DNA of 49,761 nt from Thermovirgaceae bacterium (GCA_030656095.1 JAUSOU010000009.1:1-49761); one strand, 5' to 3'. Counted from the stretch's first letter, positions 11,527-18,815 are shown. A program made the numbers and translations. The notes: generated by a model from the letters alone, not told the origin.

Positions 11527-11563
11527 AACAAAAAAATGCGGAGCCGTTTCGGGCTCCGCATTT
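11527..11563 (-). terminator. Intrinsic terminator after the Spy-like gene
   Basis: Read on the minus strand, AAATGCGGAGCC pairs perfectly with GGCTCCGCATTT (11552-11563 with 11534-11545, loop of 6) and is followed by a T-rich tract (TTTTTTTGTTTG). It starts 19 bases after the stop of the 11582-11944 gene. This is a canonical rho-independent terminator separating that gene from dnaK. Confidence 0.9.
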
Positions 11564-11581
11564 GGGGCGGGAGGTGTTTCT

Positions 11582-11944
11582 CTATTTTGAAAGGGTCTCC
11601 AGATATCTCTCGAAACGCCACTTTGAAAGCTCATTCTGAAGCTTCTGCGCTTTTCCGAAAAGAAGCCTTGCCGTGTTGACATCGGGCTTTTCCTTGGTGA
11701 GCGCCAGCCTCATCTCGAGGTTTGTCCGCTGCATCTCCTGCATCTTGTTGCTGATTTCCTTGGGGAACTCGATCGGTTGTGCGTTCCTCTGCATTCTGAA
11801 ACCCCGGTTGCCCATCTTTGGCCCGCAGGATCCGTCAAAATCCATTCCCGGGCCGAAGCCTCCCATTCCTCCACCGAATGCATACGCCGCAGCGCCAGTA
11901 ACCATGATTGCAGCCAACGCAATAAAAACAGCTCTTTTCTTCAT
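11582..11944 (-). CDS. Exported Spy/CpxP-like protein
   Basis: A 120-aa protein with a cleavable signal peptide (MKKRAVFIALAAIMVTGAAA, then YAFGG). A Gly/Met-rich linker (GGGMGGFGPGMDF) follows, then a helical, charged C-terminal half (EISNKMQEMQRTNLEMRLAL, LLFGKAQKLQNELSKWRFER). This layout resembles small periplasmic Spy/CpxP/ZraP-type chaperones and metal sensors, but sequence similarity is limited. The start is the ATG at 11944, 8 bases after GGAGG; an upstream in-frame start would swallow that site. The ribosome site lies in a 9-bp hairpin, which suggests translational control. It is followed by a strong terminator and sits beside the dnaK-cbpA-clpB block, fitting an envelope-stress role. 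Confidence 0.7.
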   Translation of the reverse strand: MKKRAVFIALAAIMVTGAAAYAFGGGMGGFGPGMDFDGSCGPKMGNRGFRMQRNAQPIEFPKEISNKMQEMQRTNLEMRLALTKEKPDVNTARLLFGKAQKLQNELSKWRFERYLETLSK

Positions 11945-11952
11945 TCCTTTCA

Positions 11953-11986
11953 CCTCCATCAGTCGGTCGCTCTATCGCTGATGGAG
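11953..11986 (-). promoter_or_regulatory. Hairpin sequestering the ribosome binding site of the Spy-like gene
   Basis: In the mRNA, CUCCAUCAG (complement of 11978-11986) pairs without mismatch with CUGAUGGAG (complement of 11954-11962), with a 15-base loop. The GGAGG Shine-Dalgarno of the downstream gene (complement of 11953-11957) has four of its five bases inside the 3' arm. Such a structure would block initiation until melted or bound, as in RNA thermometers. Confidence 0.6.
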
Positions 11987-12049
11987 CCATTGTATGGTTC
12001 ATTCTCCAAAGGATTATCGGTAAAACTGCTGATTCTCCGCTCGGCGTAA

Positions 12050-13558
12050 CTACCTGACCCACCGGGCGGTCTGCTCGACGGCCGCATCCGCAGGGAGCTC
12101 GCCGCGGGAACCGTCGGGCTGCCATACCTCGACTATGCCATCTGCAGCTTCGCGCCCCGCGACGATCGTGACTGGAACGCACAGCAGTTCCGCGTCGGAA
12201 AACTTGACGCCAGCGCGCTCGTCCCGGTCGTCGATCAAAACCCTCAAGCCCTTTCCCTCGAGCTTTTCGGCCATAGAATGCCCCAATGCGACCGCGTCAT
12301 CGTTCTGCATGGAGGCAATGACTACATTTACATCAAAGGGCGTAAACTTTGCGGGGATGCGTTCGCCCCCCGCTATGGCGAGGACCAGGGGCATTATGCA
12401 AAGGCTGCCGTCCCAACGGAAAGCAGCGCGGGTGGACCCTCCGTCACCCTGGAACGAAAGGTTCGAGGATCCCGGCTCGACTCCGGCGATCGAAACCCTG
12501 GCAAGATGCGAGGGCTTTATCTCCACACCACATAGCGGGCAGGGGAAGTTCTCCTGCAAGCTCACGATGTCCTCGACATTGTCTGTCTTGAAATCCCGCC
12601 CCCAGCAAGCGTTAAGCAGATGAAACCCGGGCCTGTTGGCTCCGGCCGCAAGGTTGCAACAGCCTTCGACGTGCCGGTCGGCAAATACTCTTATTGCCGG
12701 GGGAAGTCCCACCGGCCCCAGGTATCCGGCAAGATCCCCCACCGCTTCCCTGATCTCCAGAGGATCGGCGAACCGGACAACCCCGCCCCCGAGGACATGA
12801 GACAGTTTGCGGTCGTTTATCTGATGGTCCCCCCTTGCGAGAACGGCGACGATCTCTTTGTTCCCTGCACTTTCGGCCGCGTAAAACATAGTCTTGAGGG
12901 TGCCGGAGGGCCCCACGCCGAGCTGCCGGCAGAGTTCCGCTATGGTATCGGCCCCGGGCGTTTCAACTTCACCGAGAGGCGCCTCTTCCTTCAGAAACGG
13001 CCGGGGAGCGGAAACGGGCGATGCGTCGTCACCGCACCACCCGCACGAAGAACATACAAAACCGCTTCTTCCGTGCCAGGAGCCTTTGTCACAGGGCAGG
13101 GAGACGTACTTCCTGGCCCCGTCCACCGTCTCTCCTTCGAAGAGAGTAAGCCCGGCCATGCGGGCGATCTCAGAGGCGATCCCGAGAAAGTCGTCGCGAA
13201 CGGCAACTGCCGAATCCCTATCCGCAGCAAAACCCGACGCGTTCCATCTTCTGAGATCGCCTCCAAAGAAAGAGAGCGGAAGTTGGCGATAGCTTTTCAC
13301 AAGTTTTTGAGATATCTCCAGCGAGTCCCCGGCAAGGTCCTCAAAACCGACCACATGGAACCCAGCCTCCCTCGCCAGACCTGCAGCCGCCGAAATAACC
13401 CGCTCACAAAGCAGCACACCCATGGGCAACAGGCTGAAGGCTTTCTTCTCCTGATCCGGGATCAGGTACCCGGCCCTGGTGAGTCTGGCAACCGCAGGGT
13501 CGGAGATGCTTTTGGGGGCCTCCCTGGTTGTGGGTATAAGCGTCCTGGAAAAACGCAT
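12050..13558 (-). CDS. Prolyl-tRNA synthetase-like protein lacking recognisable catalytic motifs
   Basis: A 502-aa protein, shorter than bacterial ProRS (about 570 aa). It begins MRFSRTLIPTTREAP, like ProRS. After SYRQLPLSFF the usual motif 2 segment (RFGLMRGREF..MKDAYSF) is missing and replaced by a short unrelated stretch. The GPTHEE-type proline site is absent and the motif 3 region (normally CYGIGVTR) reads RWDGSLCIMPLVLAI. The inserted YbaK-like editing domain (about 205-320) is well kept: TLKTMFYAA, LARGDHQINDRKL, GPVGLP and AAGANRPGFHLL. So is the anticodon-binding domain with LIDDRDERAGVKFSDAELL near the C-terminus. Two CxxC pairs (FVCSSCGWC and PCPLCG) may bind zinc. The ATG at 13558 follows GGAGG by 9 bases. 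By inference it cannot charge tRNA but could edit or bind tRNA-Pro. Confidence 0.82.
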   Translation of the reverse strand: MRFSRTLIPTTREAPKSISDPAVARLTRAGYLIPDQEKKAFSLLPMGVLLCERVISAAAGLAREAGFHVVGFEDLAGDSLEISQKLVKSYRQLPLSFFGGDLRRWNASGFAADRDSAVAVRDDFLGIASEIARMAGLTLFEGETVDGARKYVSLPCDKGSWHGRSGFVCSSCGWCGDDASPVSAPRPFLKEEAPLGEVETPGADTIAELCRQLGVGPSGTLKTMFYAAESAGNKEIVAVLARGDHQINDRKLSHVLGGGVVRFADPLEIREAVGDLAGYLGPVGLPPAIRVFADRHVEGCCNLAAGANRPGFHLLNACWGRDFKTDNVEDIVSLQENFPCPLCGVEIKPSHLARVSIAGVEPGSSNLSFQGDGGSTRAAFRWDGSLCIMPLVLAIAGGERIPAKFTPFDVNVVIASMQNDDAVALGHSMAEKLEGKGLRVLIDDRDERAGVKFSDAELLCVPVTIVAGREAADGIVEVWQPDGSRGELPADAAVEQTARWVR

Positions 13559-13662
13559 GCGGTCCAACCTCCCTGTCCAAAGGAAAATGCGGGTTCATGC
13601 TGCCTGGTACCAGTATAGGCCATGATCTTCCTTACAGGTCCATTTTTTGTTGATTATTGGGG

Positions 13663-13732
13663 TATAATCAAATTTACAAAAACAGGCAGACTGTTTCATC
13701 GGCACTCCCCCGAAGAATGTGGACGGGGGAGT
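13663..13732 (+). promoter_or_regulatory. -10-like TATAAT and a 9-bp palindrome before the 13767 gene
   Basis: TATAAT lies at 13663-13668 without a convincing -35. Downstream, ACTCCCCCG (13704-13712) and CGGGGGAGT (13724-13732) are exact inverted repeats with an 11-base gap. The palindrome falls in the presumed 5' leader of the two-gene unit at 13767-14811. It could be an operator or a leader hairpin; there is no T-run. Confidence 0.4.
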
Positions 13733-13766
13733 ATGTGTTTAATAAAGAAAGAGGACGGTGGTTTCC

Positions 13767-14294
13767 GTGGCATTCAGCCCAGAACCCGATATCGTTAAAG
13801 GATCTCACCCGGGAGACAGCTTTCGAACCGGACTTCTGCAGGATCTGCTTGGCATGCTCTCATCTCTGCAGGGCGAAGGGAAAATCGACGAGTTTTTCAT
13901 CCTCCCCGATTTTGGGTTCGATCTGGGGGTATTCATAAGCAGGGATGGACATACCCGGTCGATATTTTTCAACCTGAAGATGTACATGGGCGCCAGGCCG
14001 AGGGTCGTGGACATTGGGGACCAGAACGGTTCCGGGGCGGAGATGGAACTGCTGCAGCTCAACACCTCCCGGTCGGCAATGGCCGCCGGCGCATTCAGAT
14101 GGATCCTCGTCGACATCACCAAGCCGAAGGGCAACCGCCGCTACAGTATCTTCACCACAGACCAGGCCAAGGAAGGCCTGATGGGCGGGATAAACAAAAA
14201 GAAGCAGAACAGCATAAAACTCGGTTCGGTGATGACCTTCTCCCTGACCTGGGACGAACTTTCGGGGAAGATATCCACATTCCTTGCCGAATGA
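13767..14294 (+). CDS. Hypothetical protein (175 aa)
   Basis: I do not recognise this family. The protein is soluble, without signal peptide. Its first half is EFFILPDFGFDLGVFISRDG then FFNLKMYMGARPRVVDIGD; the second half is RWILVDITKPKGNRRYSIF. The pattern Asp-Phe...Asp-Leu-Gly...Asn-Leu-Lys is faintly like PD-(D/E)xK nuclease cores, but that is only suggestive. The start is uncertain: GTG at 13767 has GGTGG 5 bases upstream, while GTG at 13758 would sit too close to GAGGA. The downstream gene follows after 4 bases and is probably co-transcribed. Confidence 0.6.
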   Translation: MAFSPEPDIVKGSHPGDSFRTGLLQDLLGMLSSLQGEGKIDEFFILPDFGFDLGVFISRDGHTRSIFFNLKMYMGARPRVVDIGDQNGSGAEMELLQLNTSRSAMAAGAFRWILVDITKPKGNRRYSIFTTDQAKEGLMGGINKKKQNSIKLGSVMTFSLTWDELSGKISTFLAE

Positions 14295-14298
14295 CCCC

Positions 14299-14811
14299 AT
14301 GGACCCCTTATCGCTTTTCGACAAACTTTTCCGCCGAAAGAAACCCCCTCTTACACAGGAAGAGATGATCAAGAGGGCTCCGCGTCTGGATGACTACTTC
14401 CGCTGGGCGCAGGGAAAACGTCTGCTTGTTTTTGATCCGCCCTTCTGGGGTTTTCACGATCTCTTTGTTGACGCGCGGGGTAATGTCTCGCTGATATGTC
14501 TCAAGGCGGAGGGAGAGGCCTTCGCCTTCCTGGGCGATGAGCGCGGGGCGCACCGGATGTTCAAATTCGGCTCAGGACCTCGGCTTAACGCCGAGGAGGA
14601 TCTCGACCCCGGTATTCTGGAGTGGGTCATTTACGATGACTACATCGTCTACAAGGGACCATTTTTCCCCCTGAGCCGCAGCCCCTACTACCTCGGAAGG
14701 ATCGCCGCGACATTCCCCTTTGAAGAACCGACCGACAAAACCCTGATCTCCGAAAAGGTCTCAATGCTTTTCGAATGGTACCGCACCCACGAAAAGAGGC
14801 GTAACTCGTGA
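14299..14811 (+). CDS. Hypothetical protein (170 aa), repeat-derived C-terminus
   Basis: A soluble protein of unknown family: MDPLSLFDKLFRRKKPPLTQ at the N-terminus, then an aromatic-rich core (LLVFDPPFWGFHDLFVDARG, WVIYDDYIVYKGPFFPLS). It begins 4 bases after the preceding gene; the ATG at 14299 lacks a clear Shine-Dalgarno, and a TTG at 14284 overlapping the upstream gene is an alternative. The final codons and stop (14800-14811) are exactly the CGTAACTCGTGA repeat, so the protein ends ..KRRNS like three unrelated proteins here. The pair 13767/14299 probably forms one functional unit, since they are tightly spaced and share no homology to neighbours. Confidence 0.6.
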   Translation: MDPLSLFDKLFRRKKPPLTQEEMIKRAPRLDDYFRWAQGKRLLVFDPPFWGFHDLFVDARGNVSLICLKAEGEAFAFLGDERGAHRMFKFGSGPRLNAEEDLDPGILEWVIYDDYIVYKGPFFPLSRSPYYLGRIAATFPFEEPTDKTLISEKVSMLFEWYRTHEKRRNS

Positions 14812-14817
14812 CTCGGA
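14800..14817. repeat. CGTAACTCGTGACTCGG repeat at a gene end
   Basis: The 12-mer CGTAACTCGTGA at 14800-14811 provides Arg-Asn-Ser-stop to the upstream gene and continues as CTCGG. A partial copy (CTCACGAGTTTTTCCG) lies about 55 bases further on, just before the convergent DUF3800 gene. Confidence 0.7.
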
Positions 14818-14884
14818 AGGCGGGATCGCCCCGAATTTGATTTTGCCCTTGAAGTTCCGTCTAACCTCTCACGAGTTTTTCCGT

Positions 14885-15700
14885 TCACCTTCTCAAAACC
14901 TCCGGTGCCAGATCCCAGAAAAGGGCGCAAGAACCTTCGGGACGGCGATCAGGATACCGCAGATCAAAGGGCAGGGACATGCCCAGTATTCTGACCGCCC
15001 ATTCCTCGATCTGTTCCCTCTCACCGGGGTAGCTCTCCTGCGAAAGCCCCTCCTGGAGTTCAGCGTGAAAGCGAAGCAGGTAGGCGACCATATCGGCAAC
15101 CTGGATGAGCAGGACCAGGCGCGAGTCTGCAAATAGCGGGGCCTCGAGAAGGGTATCGAGCGGCGCGGTGTCCCTGGGAAGACCGTAAAATTCACGTGAC
15201 CAATCGGGTGGATCCTTTATCAGTTCGCTGAAGCGGTCCTCCTCCGCAACCTCCCTGTCGAAGATAAGAACCGTCTGCCGTCTTGAGCCTTTCAGCTCCT
15301 GGTGTGCCCGCTGCAACGTCAGAACGCAGTGGAAGGCCGCGGCACTCCAGGGTGTTCCAAGATCTTTGAGGCGGGGGTCTGTCCGTGCGCTCTCAAAGCG
15401 GCTCTTCAGAATGGCACTGAACGTGATCCTGTGGCGACGGACTGCAAGCCAGTCAAGGATGGCGGAGATCACCTCGGCCCGCTCATTCCCGTTGATCGTC
15501 CGGGAGAGGCGGTTCCCCCTGTAGAAGTTCCTTGTATGGAACTCATCTACGGGCCGCCCCGTCCTGAGGGAGAGGGATTCGAGAAAATCCGCCCAGTCCT
15601 TCCTTGTGGTGCGCATCCGGCTGGCATCAACATCTATCCCGGCAACCACCAGGACGGGCTCGTCTCCCATTCCGCTTTCATCGAAATAGCAGAATTTCAT
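14885..15700 (-). CDS. DUF3800 domain protein
   Basis: A 271-aa protein. The N-terminus MKFCYFDESGMGDEPVLVVAG carries the DUF3800 hallmark Asp-Glu-Ser-Gly at residues 7-10. Further acidic positions typical of the family are in VLIFDREVAEEDRF and LVLLIQVADMVAYLLRF, giving an RNase-H-like pattern of acidic residues. The family's function is not established; members are often found near mobile or defence genes. The ATG at 15700 follows GGAGG by 8 bases; a longer in-frame extension upstream lacks a ribosome site. It converges on the two unknown genes at 13767-14811, and the repeat-rich region 15701-16148 lies upstream. Confidence 0.8.
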   Translation of the reverse strand: MKFCYFDESGMGDEPVLVVAGIDVDASRMRTTRKDWADFLESLSLRTGRPVDEFHTRNFYRGNRLSRTINGNERAEVISAILDWLAVRRHRITFSAILKSRFESARTDPRLKDLGTPWSAAAFHCVLTLQRAHQELKGSRRQTVLIFDREVAEEDRFSELIKDPPDWSREFYGLPRDTAPLDTLLEAPLFADSRLVLLIQVADMVAYLLRFHAELQEGLSQESYPGEREQIEEWAVRILGMSLPFDLRYPDRRPEGSCALFWDLAPEVLRR

Positions 15701-15831
15701 GGCATGGGCCTCCATAAGGTCAGTAAAGGTCATTGGTTTCTTCGCTTTTTATTTTCAGATGGCCAAATCCATCCTCCGGAATCGGTCTTCCTGTATTATA
15801 GCCTTAGATAAAAGGAGGCAGGGAAACCCTA

Positions 15832-16138
15832 AGTGCATAAATGGTGAATGGCACCCTGTACCCTTGCACCCTGGCCAAAAACGCCGGGCATACCCTTCAC
15901 TCTCCTCCAGACAGGCTGAAGAACTTCACGCTCGGGTAGAGCGAAAGCCTCCCCGATGCTTTTTTCGGGGACTTCGTCTACGACCTGCGGCGGGCACCTG
16001 GTCTACGATAAACAGCGAACAGAAAAGGCAATTGAAAACCAGATCCGCCAACTCAAATATCGGGTTCGGAATAACAGGTATTTGTTATCCTTATCAAGTG
16101 TTTCGCCGTTCGCCGTTCACAATTAACGCATTTCAAAC
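15832..16138. repeat. Noncoding repeat block bounded by inverted ends
   Basis: The 448 bases between the DUF3800 and acetyltransferase genes contain no supportable ORF. Near 15834 is TGCATAAATGGTGAATGG; near 16138, read on the other strand, is TGCGTTAATTGTGAACGG (14 of 18 identical). These are like terminal inverted repeats of a small nonautonomous element. Inside, about 15880-15985 is homologous in inverted orientation to 21510-21580: both hold CGAAGTCCCCGA, TCGGGGAGGCT and a TGCCCGGCGTT..TT..GCCAGGGT segment, with an internal deletion in the 21.5 kb copy. Confidence 0.5.
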
Positions 16139-16148
16139 CAGGAGGGGC

Positions 16149-16661
16149 ATGGCATTGACAACAAAAAGCCGCAGGGCTATCGAAGATTTCAGCATCAGGA
16201 AGGGACGTCAGGAGGATATTCCCTTGATCTTGCGGTTCAACAAAGAGCTGGCGGAATACGAAGGAATTGCAGACAGGGTAACCGCGACGGAGGAGGATCT
16301 TCTTGAGACACTTTTCGGGGGAGGCCCGCCGGCCGAAACCGCGCTGGCGTTCATTGGCGAAGAACCTGTCGGCTTCGCTGTCTTCTATCACACTTTTTCC
16401 ACTCTGCTGGGCAAAAGGGGTTTGCATCTTGACGACCTTTACATCCGTCCCGGATGGAGAGGAAACGGGCTGGGAACGAAGATGCTGGCATGGCTGGCTT
16501 CTTTGGCGGTGGAAAGAAAGTGCGGAAGATTCGAGTGGTGGTGTCTGAAGGACAACACTCCTGCTCTTGATTTCTATCAAAAGATCGGCGCAAAAACACT
16601 GGATGAAGTTTTCATACTCCGGCTTGAGGGAAAAGACATAGCTGATTTCGCCAAAGAGTAA
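16149..16661 (+). CDS. GNAT acetyltransferase, spermidine/diamine N-acetyltransferase type
   Basis: A 170-aa GNAT protein resembling SSAT-type polyamine or thialysine acetyltransferases. Family traits are ILRFNKELAEYEGI with TEEDLLETLFGG near the N-terminus, GFAVFYHTFSTLLGKRGLHL then DDLYIRPGWRGNGLGTKML (the acetyl-CoA pyrophosphate loop RxxGxG) in the middle, and WWCLKDNTPALDFYQKIGA near the end. It should transfer acetyl from acetyl-CoA to an amine; the substrate is inferred. The start ATG at 16149 has GGAGG only 3-4 bases upstream, a short spacing, but the frame upstream is repeat sequence. It is probably monocistronic, converging on the 16723 gene. Confidence 0.85.
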   Translation: MALTTKSRRAIEDFSIRKGRQEDIPLILRFNKELAEYEGIADRVTATEEDLLETLFGGGPPAETALAFIGEEPVGFAVFYHTFSTLLGKRGLHLDDLYIRPGWRGNGLGTKMLAWLASLAVERKCGRFEWWCLKDNTPALDFYQKIGAKTLDEVFILRLEGKDIADFAKE

Positions 16662-16722
16662 AGGCGCCGCCTCAGCAGACGGCTTGGTTCAATGGAACCC
16701 GTGCATGCCTGCTGGTTAAGGT

Positions 16723-17193
16723 TTACTCCCGGACCCCGGCCATCCGCATGCTGATGGCCTGCGCCAGCCCCTCGGAGTCGTCTGAACCAATGATAAAGCG
16801 TTTACCGTTCTTCATAACGATATCGACACCGCCGGACACGGCAACGCTGTAAAGCCACCCGCCGGAGACCTTTTTGAAACCAACAGAGTGCCAGGGTATG
16901 ACAACCTTTCCTATCGAGGCTATCTCGGGAATGGCTATTCTTTTTCTGATCAGCTCCAGCCCCATGGATATCTCGATGTCACCCTCGTCCACGGTCACCG
17001 TCATAACAGTGAATACCAGGACCGCCAGGGCGAGAATGATGCCGGCTGCCAGCAACGGCCAGAATTCGGACGATTCGGAGATCCCGTTCCAGGAACCAGC
17101 CCTGAGCCTGGCCCTGTACAGGAGAAAGACGAAAGCGCCCATGAGAATACCCCTGAGTCCCCAACCGGTCTGGGTGCGAACATACCATGACAT
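16723..17193 (-). CDS. Membrane protein with bacterial PH-like domain
   Basis: A 156-aa protein with two N-terminal membrane helices (about 11-29 and 46-66, LLAAGIILALAVLVFTVMTV). A beta-rich C-terminal half follows (VDEGDIEISMGLELIRKRIA, KVSGGWLYSVAVSGGVDIVM, KRFIIGSDDSEGLAQAI) with the layout of bacterial PH-like membrane proteins. The ATG at 17193 follows GGGAGG by 7 bases. It is the last gene of a minus-strand run starting with htpG, and its role is unknown. Confidence 0.65.
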   Translation of the reverse strand: MSWYVRTQTGWGLRGILMGAFVFLLYRARLRAGSWNGISESSEFWPLLAAGIILALAVLVFTVMTVTVDEGDIEISMGLELIRKRIAIPEIASIGKVVIPWHSVGFKKVSGGWLYSVAVSGGVDIVMKNGKRFIIGSDDSEGLAQAISMRMAGVRE

Positions 17194-17214
17194 CGAAAAA
17201 CCTCCCCGCGGCGA

Positions 17215-17631
17215 TCATGAACCACCGACGATCTGTTTTGAACCGCGATCCCGAAGCCATCGCTCCGCCCGCTCTGATACATCCCCCTGCAGCACAATGA
17301 CACCTTCCTCGACACGGGCCCCGCAGCCAAGACCTTTCCTGAGCGCCTTCACAAGGGGCTCCATCTGGTTCGCCGCAAGTCCGGAGCCTGAAAGGATCGT
17401 TACCGTCTTTCCGCCCCTGCCCTTTCGCTGTACCCTGAGGACGATCTTGCCGGCGCGGGCAAAGTCGGGCAGGGAAACGGCAGCGGTCGGCTTTACAGGA
17501 TTCACTGCCGGAACATCTCTCCGGGGTTCGGCATCTCCCGCAAGACCGCTCTCCCGCAGGAGATCCCCCAGAACGGTATTCACCGCTTTTTCGGCGGTTC
17601 CATCTACGGGTATCTTGTTCCTCTTCGCCAT
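17215..17631 (-). CDS. yciH: SUI1-domain translation factor, YciH family
   Basis: A 138-aa protein whose C-terminal 75 residues form a SUI1/eIF1-like domain: IVLRVQRKGRGGKTVTILSG, QMEPLVKALRKGLGCGARVE and IVLQGDVSERAERWLRDRG. The N-terminal 60 residues form a basic, low-complexity arm (MAKRNKIPVDGTAEKAVNTV). E. coli YciH has a similar SUI1 domain and influences initiation fidelity under stress. The start is the ATG at 17631. It lies 18 bases downstream of the 17650 gene and 21 upstream of the PH-like gene, so it is probably co-transcribed with both. Confidence 0.9.
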   Translation of the reverse strand: MAKRNKIPVDGTAEKAVNTVLGDLLRESGLAGDAEPRRDVPAVNPVKPTAAVSLPDFARAGKIVLRVQRKGRGGKTVTILSGSGLAANQMEPLVKALRKGLGCGARVEEGVIVLQGDVSERAERWLRDRGSKQIVGGS

Positions 17632-17649
17632 GAGATCACTCCGATAATG

Positions 17650-18018
17650 CTAGGGTACGGGGGTGAAGTTGGTAGCGTAAACGACCATGCCCTCGCTGAC
17701 AAAACCTATATCGAGGTCTATACTCCTGCCCCTGAAGCGAAGGGCTCGGTCGACCCAGAGCAGAATACCATGTCCCTCCACAAGCCTGTATTTTCCCGTA
17801 TCATCCGGCGCGCCGCCCCGAACCACGGCGACAGTCGCATCTCCCCAGCTGCTTGGGATGGGAACAGCTGACAGCGTTACATCATTTCCCATTTCAGCTA
17901 TGGCGATCTCGGCCTCCGGGGTCATTGTCAAGACATCGACCTGACGCGCGAACGACATGTAGCCAAAAGAAAGAGCAGCTATCAAAAAAACCGCTACTAT
18001 AAGGATCGACCTCTTCAT
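17650..18018 (-). CDS. Membrane-anchored or exported hypothetical protein
   Basis: A 122-aa protein with one N-terminal hydrophobic segment (MKRSILIVAVFLIAALSFGY) and an extracytoplasmic beta-rich body (VLTMTPEAEIAIAEMGNDVT, YRLVEGHGILLWVDRALRFR, DIGFVSEGMVVYATNF). No family recognised. The start is ambiguous: ATG at 18018 lies 11 bases after GGAG, while a TTG at 18024 lies closer. It sits between the J-domain membrane protein and the YciH gene. Confidence 0.6.
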   Translation of the reverse strand: MKRSILIVAVFLIAALSFGYMSFARQVDVLTMTPEAEIAIAEMGNDVTLSAVPIPSSWGDATVAVVRGGAPDDTGKYRLVEGHGILLWVDRALRFRGRSIDLDIGFVSEGMVVYATNFTPVP

Positions 18019-18074
18019 TCTCAACTACTCTCCTCTCTCTTTCAGGAACATCTGTGAGGCAACAGGATCCGTGA

Positions 18075-18464
18075 TCAAACAAAACCCCTGGACCTGCGAA
18101 TCTCTTCGTAGGCCTCCTGGATCTCCTGAAATCTTCTCGCCGCCAGATCTATGAACTCCTTGTCGAGTTGGAGCCCGATGAATTTATCAGGGTGATATCT
18201 GGCCACAAGTTTGCGATACGTCTTCCTTATCTTCTCGTCAGGGTCGCGTGGAGAACACCCCAGGACCACGTAAGGATCGCGAAAGGAGTTTCTCCCTGGA
18301 GGCGGAGGGGGGGCGTAACCGGGTCCGTTCCCGGAGTATGACCCTCCTCCATGGCGCCTTCCCTGGCCCAGCCACCCGTAGAACAATCCGGAAAATGTCC
18401 TGATAAGCAGAAAACCCAGCACAAGCGGGAGCAGAAAACGGAAAAGGCGGACGAAAATAAGCAT
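18075..18464 (-). CDS. Membrane-anchored J-domain protein
   Basis: A 129-aa protein. Residues 1-30 (MLIFVRLFRFLLPLVLGFLL) form a membrane helix, followed by a Gly/Pro-rich linker (GYAPPPPPGRNSF). A C-terminal J domain follows (DPYVVLGCSPRDPDEKIRKT, then RKLVARYHPDKFIGLQ with the HPD motif, and FQEIQEAYEEIRRSRG). This is the inverse arrangement to CbpA and resembles DjlA-like or other membrane J-proteins that recruit DnaK to the inner membrane. The ATG overlaps the stop of the preceding gene by one base (TAATG), showing translational coupling to the 88-aa coiled-coil gene upstream. Confidence 0.85.
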   Translation of the reverse strand: MLIFVRLFRFLLPLVLGFLLIRTFSGLFYGWLGQGRRHGGGSYSGNGPGYAPPPPPGRNSFRDPYVVLGCSPRDPDEKIRKTYRKLVARYHPDKFIGLQLDKEFIDLAARRFQEIQEAYEEIRRSRGFV

Positions 18465-18730
18465 TAACCTGCATCCCCCACTTCTGCCCCGCCTGTCCCG
18501 GGTGAAGCAAGATCCTCGAGGGTCTTGCGGGTGCGTTCGATATCCGCTCGAGTCTCGAGAACCCATTTCATCCTGAGGGCCTGATCCATGGAATCGACCT
18601 TTGGGTCCGATTCGAGAAAGGCCAGCTTTTTCTCCTGTATCCTGAGCCAGTCCCGCAGTTTTCTTTCGTGTTCAATGATCTCACGGTTCAGCAGGGCTTC
18701 GCTGTCCTCGTCTATGAAAGCCCTGGACAC
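18464..18730 (-). CDS. Small coiled-coil hypothetical protein
   Basis: An 88-aa, highly charged helical protein (EALLNREIIEHERKLRDWLR, IQEKKLAFLESDPKVDSMDQ, WVLETRADIERTRKTLEDLA) that probably forms a coiled coil. The start chosen is GTG at 18730, 8 bases after GAGGGGG; GTG at 18739 would abut the Shine-Dalgarno. It is coupled by a one-base overlap to the membrane J-domain gene, so the two products may act together, possibly as adaptor and co-chaperone. No family recognised. Confidence 0.6.
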   Translation of the reverse strand: MSRAFIDEDSEALLNREIIEHERKLRDWLRIQEKKLAFLESDPKVDSMDQALRMKWVLETRADIERTRKTLEDLASPGTGGAEVGDAG

Positions 18731-18815
18731 GTAGTCCACCCCCTCGATGAATTATCGAAAACTCCCTTTTCCAGGCAGACAATCATTATAACTGCTCCGG
18801 CCGCGAGTTTCGCTC

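Noticed and set aside
13663-13668. Full sigma70 promoter for the 13767 gene
   Set aside because: The -10 TATAAT is perfect, but no -35-like hexamer lies 15-19 bases upstream, so only a low-confidence regulatory feature is given.
15832-16138. CRISPR-like or tRNA-like structure in the repeat block
   Set aside because: Repeats are few, unevenly spaced and inverted, with no regular spacers; no cloverleaf or TTCRA-type T-loop was found.
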